Shown here in pieces: positions 62,401 through 64,000 of a stretch of 64,000 nt of DNA. Position numbers and translations under genes: made by a program. Source of the DNA: Uloborus plumipes (taxonomy: Eukaryota > Arthropoda > Arachnida > Araneae > Uloboridae); contig JAXGGA010001046.1 of NCBI GenBank assembly GCA_038373865.1, positions 62,001 to 126,000 of the forward strand, written 5' to 3'. Numbering within the stretch: position 1 is the stretch's first letter; the number at the start of each line of letters is the position of its first letter. The notes beneath the pieces were generated by a model. That model had not been told where the DNA came from. It made no database searches and saw nothing but the letters and a program-made list of their open reading frames with translations.

Positions 62401-64000
62401 GAGAGCGTTGGAGCTGTTTTATCTCAAGAAATTGACGGTAACGAACATGTCATCGCATACTGGAGCAAATGCTTATCAAAGTCGGAGCGAAATTATTGTG
62501 TCACGAGAAAGGAATTGCTCGCCATAGTTAAAGCTGTAGAACATTTCCATCATTACCTCTACGGCCGTAAATTCCTGCTTCGGACTGATCATGCCTCTTT
62601 AACTTGGCTGTTGAATTTCAAGAATCCAGAGGGCCAGGTAGCCAGGTGGATACAGCGGCTCCAGGAATATGACATCGAGATTAAGCACCGAAAAGGTTCG
62701 TCACACGGTAATGCTGACGCATTATCAAGAAGACCTTGTTCCGAGAACTGCCATTATTGCTCCCGAATAGAGAAACAGTACGGGACGACAATTCCTACTG
62801 CCTGTCAAGTTACTGCTAGATCATCATCTTCAGATCCTGATCCATGGAGTGACGACCAAGTAAGAAAAGATCAACTTGAAGACCCAGACCTAAAGCCTAT
62901 CATAGAGTTAATGGAAAAAGACAGTCGGCGACCTAGTTGGCAAGATGTTTCTATCTACAGTCCTGCAACGAAGAGATACTGGGCTCTATGGAAATCTCTC
63001 CAGTTGCGAAATGGCGTCCTGTATCGGAAATGGGAATCTGACGATGGCAAAGCATTTAAATGGCAGTTACTCCTTCCCAGATCAAGAATTCCTGACGTTC
63101 TAAAGGAATTGCACAGTAGTCCGACTGGAGGACATTTTGGTGTCTTGAAAACCCTCCACAAGGTTCGAGAGCGCTTCTTCTGGAGCAAGGCGAAGGATGA
63201 CGTAGAGAAGTGGTGCCATTCTTGCGACGCCTGTGCCGCCCGTAAAGGACCGAAGAGAAGAAGCCGCGGGAAGCTACATCTTTACAACGTAGGAGCTCCT
63301 TTCGAACGAATCGGGATCGACATTCTTGGTCCTCTACCGAAAACTACTAATGGTAACAAATACATCCTCGTTTCCATTGACTATTTCACCAAATGGCCCG
63401 AAGCATATTCCATTCCGGATCAAGAAGCTACCACTGTAGCAGAGACTCTAGTCCAGCATTGGATCTCGAGATATGGGACACCTTTGCAGATCCACTCCGA
63501 TCAGGGGAGAAACTTCATCTCTGCTGTGTTTGAGGGCCTATGTAAAATCCTCAAAATTGAGAAAACTCGAACGACACCACTACACCCACAATCGGACGGC
63601 ATGGTGGAGAGATTCAACAGGACAATCCTTAATAATCTCTCGCTTATGGTCTCCAAAAATCAACAGGATTGGGACAAGAAACTTCCTCTGTTTCTGCTGG
63701 CCTACCGCAGTGCTGTCCACGAGACAACAGGATATTCCCCATCACAGATGCTCTTCGGCCGAGAGCTTCGGCTACCTTGTGATCTCGTCTTCGGTCTCCC
63801 TCCAGATGCGCCTTCATCGCCTGAGGAATACGTCCAGGATCTCCAGGCCCGGTTGGAAGACGTTCATCACTTCGCACGGGAGCGAATCAACATCGCGACG
63901 GAGAAAATGAAGACCCGATACGACACAAGGTCCACTGGCCATGACTTTCAAGAAGGTGACAAGGTGTGGCTATGGAATCCCATCCGACGTAAAGGTCTGT
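59425..64000 (+). CDS. gag-pol polyprotein of a Ty3/gypsy retrotransposon, C-terminus outside the window
   Basis: One frame runs 1525 codons from the ATG at 59425 to the edge without a stop. Residues 1 to about 130 are coiled-coil-like, with repeats around NQEQLKNDMA. A gag capsid-like region follows (LATFDGKTSWNIYKKQF). Next come a CCHC zinc knuckle at about 370-383 (CWKCGGEGHVRRNC), the aspartic protease with DTGA at 424, and the reverse transcriptase with YLDD at 840-843. RNase H has DTDAS at 987. The integrase has a histidine-cysteine zinc domain (ending CHSCDAC near 1264-1270) and catalytic D1299, D1359 and E1395, with 35 residues between the last two. All catalytic residues are present. 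The frame needs no shift between gag and pol. It would copy its RNA into DNA in capsid-like particles and insert it elsewhere. Confidence 0.94.
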   Translation, partial: MVITRAMEEQLKKLLDAINAVKSDMTANQEQLKNDMAANQEQLKSDLTASITSNQEQIKNDMATLATNQEQLKIDLAEEIKSDLTSMKSLVESKFTNVENKVEALEEKVDSVENRITTVENHVEKKIKELESKLSASSNNSSDCVAAAGTSRPSIKLATFDGKTSWNIYKKQFLIVAEANSWDSSTKACHLAASLRGDAAEILQTFPEDKLCDFEALSSALELRFGEVCQKGFSQLQLKSRLQRDGETLQVFAADVERLSHLAFSDCPSSVRDSLALNYFIDGVRNPEVQMALRMADIKDLKSGLVYAMKFEAAQQTSRKDRHTIRGVEGSAQDSNSTRFSEIERQINEISGTLKKITARKDQSRHPLKCWKCGGEGHVRRNCEARQEKKTSPKVFQISPRSGGCNGLFIYAYVNGFPCEMIVDTGANVTIIKTDVARQFGLKILWTPPCVTLQTVTGGKIEIEGKVNVEIMFGSATYHHTAFVADITDPFILGLDFLRKFDFSIDFKNNELHSMREDIAIFNAENNLKSAHQIIAQTDLLIPPRSEILIPGSIKENNSFKFGLIEYPNQNNSPKGVLVASTLVDLSRNAVPVRVANVSERPRNIKKGEVLATCTPVNCIIRRIDSSETVSSESLTSKLIGSAALSKDQRYAAEKLVDDFKQVFSSTSEDVGRTSLTQHRIDTGDHPPIKQHPRRLPFAKKEEVEILLKEMQENDVIEPSSSPWASPIVLVRKKDGSTRFCVDYRRLNDITKKDSYPLPRIDDTLDTLSGHKWFSTLDLKSGYWQVEIHPDDREKTAFTTGQGLWQFKVMPFGLCNAPATFERLMESVLRGLSYESCLVYLDDIIIIGRSFEEHLANLRKVLQKLKEANLKLSPNKCNLFRREVNYLGHIISSDGVRTDPDKVSAVTNWSRPENVHQLRSFLGLCTYYRKFVKGFSNIARPLHKLTESKQKFEWSKECEDAFLQLKEALTSTPILSYPQPEKSFILDTDASHESVGAVLSQEIDGNEHVIAYWSKCLSKSERNYCVTRKELLAIVKAVEHFHHYLYGRKFLLRTDHASLTWLLNFKNPEGQVARWIQRLQEYDIEIKHRKGSSHGNADALSRRPCSENCHYCSRIEKQYGTTIPTACQVTARSSSSDPDPWSDDQVRKDQLEDPDLKPIIELMEKDSRRPSWQDVSIYSPATKRYWALWKSLQLRNGVLYRKWESDDGKAFKWQLLLPRSRIPDVLKELHSSPTGGHFGVLKTLHKVRERFFWSKAKDDVEKWCHSCDACAARKGPKRRSRGKLHLYNVGAPFERIGIDILGPLPKTTNGNKYILVSIDYFTKWPEAYSIPDQEATTVAETLVQHWISRYGTPLQIHSDQGRNFISAVFEGLCKILKIEKTRTTPLHPQSDGMVERFNRTILNNLSLMVSKNQQDWDKKLPLFLLAYRSAVHETTGYSPSQMLFGRELRLPCDLVFGLPPDAPSSPEEYVQDLQARLEDVHHFARERINIATEKMKTRYDTRSTGHDFQEGDKVWLWNPIRRKGL

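Larger units (their letters stand above)
58711..64000 (+). mobile_element. Ty3/gypsy LTR retrotransposon, cut by the window edge
   Basis: The order is 5' LTR, primer-binding site, gag, protease, reverse transcriptase, RNase H and integrase, the gypsy order. gag and pol share one open frame. No 3' LTR, env or polypurine tract is in the window. The intact frame suggests a young copy. Confidence 0.93.

Noticed and set aside
63473..63910. A 145-codon frame inside the retrotransposon
   Set aside because: It overlaps the integrase domain, which lies in another frame with all catalytic residues. It is a shadow frame.

Overview
The window is eukaryotic, AT-rich and crowded with transposons. It holds two recognisable metazoan genes with long introns. 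Convergent C1QBP and Orai genes, nested hAT-type DNA transposons with 8-bp target duplications, a CR1-group LINE, a Tc1 element and a Ty3/gypsy element suggest an arthropod. The repeat style resembles a chelicerate such as a spider, but that last step is inference and not proven here.

Host genes. (1) A first coding exon on the minus strand (3152-3308), ending in a consensus donor, starts an unidentified gene that runs leftward out of the window. (2) C1QBP/p32, the mitochondrial matrix acidic protein, lies on the plus strand in six exons from 12896 to 33102. All splice sites are canonical and the reading frame is intact (273 residues). (3) Orai, the pore subunit of the store-operated calcium channel, lies on the minus strand in two exons (56662-56456 and 41562-41056). 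They are separated by a 14.9-kb intron and encode 237 residues. Genes 2 and 3 converge on a roughly 8-kb intergenic space. The three genes show no obvious functional link.

Mobile DNA, left to right. 1-2585: a Tigger-like pogo element whose transposase N-terminus is open, with a foldback repeat in its 5' part that is itself split by a hAT element. 3436-6555: a Tigger MITE, a second MITE and a hAT element sitting in a TA microsatellite. 8641-12200: another foldback copy split by a 3.1-kb hAT element. C1QBP intron 3: a 6.4-kb hAT-ended inverted-repeat element built largely of TATG/CATA arrays. C1QBP introns 4-5: six more hAT-type elements, two of them nested in others. 34957-36676: a hAT element in the intergenic space. 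Orai intron: small MITEs, a dead Tc1 element, a long hairpin, a SINE-like piece, hAT elements, and a pogo-type element whose dead transposase is interrupted by a CR1-type LINE. 58711-64000: a Ty3/gypsy LTR retrotransposon with 5' LTR, primer-binding site and a gag-pol frame that is open to the window edge.

The most striking object is the 15373-21799 element. It has perfect 8-bp target duplications and hAT-like ends but no transposase. Its two arms are mirrored arrays of simple repeats around a noncoding loop of about 1 kb. Insertion boundaries in this window rest on exact flanking duplications read directly from the sequence. Superfamily names follow from duplication length and terminal motifs.
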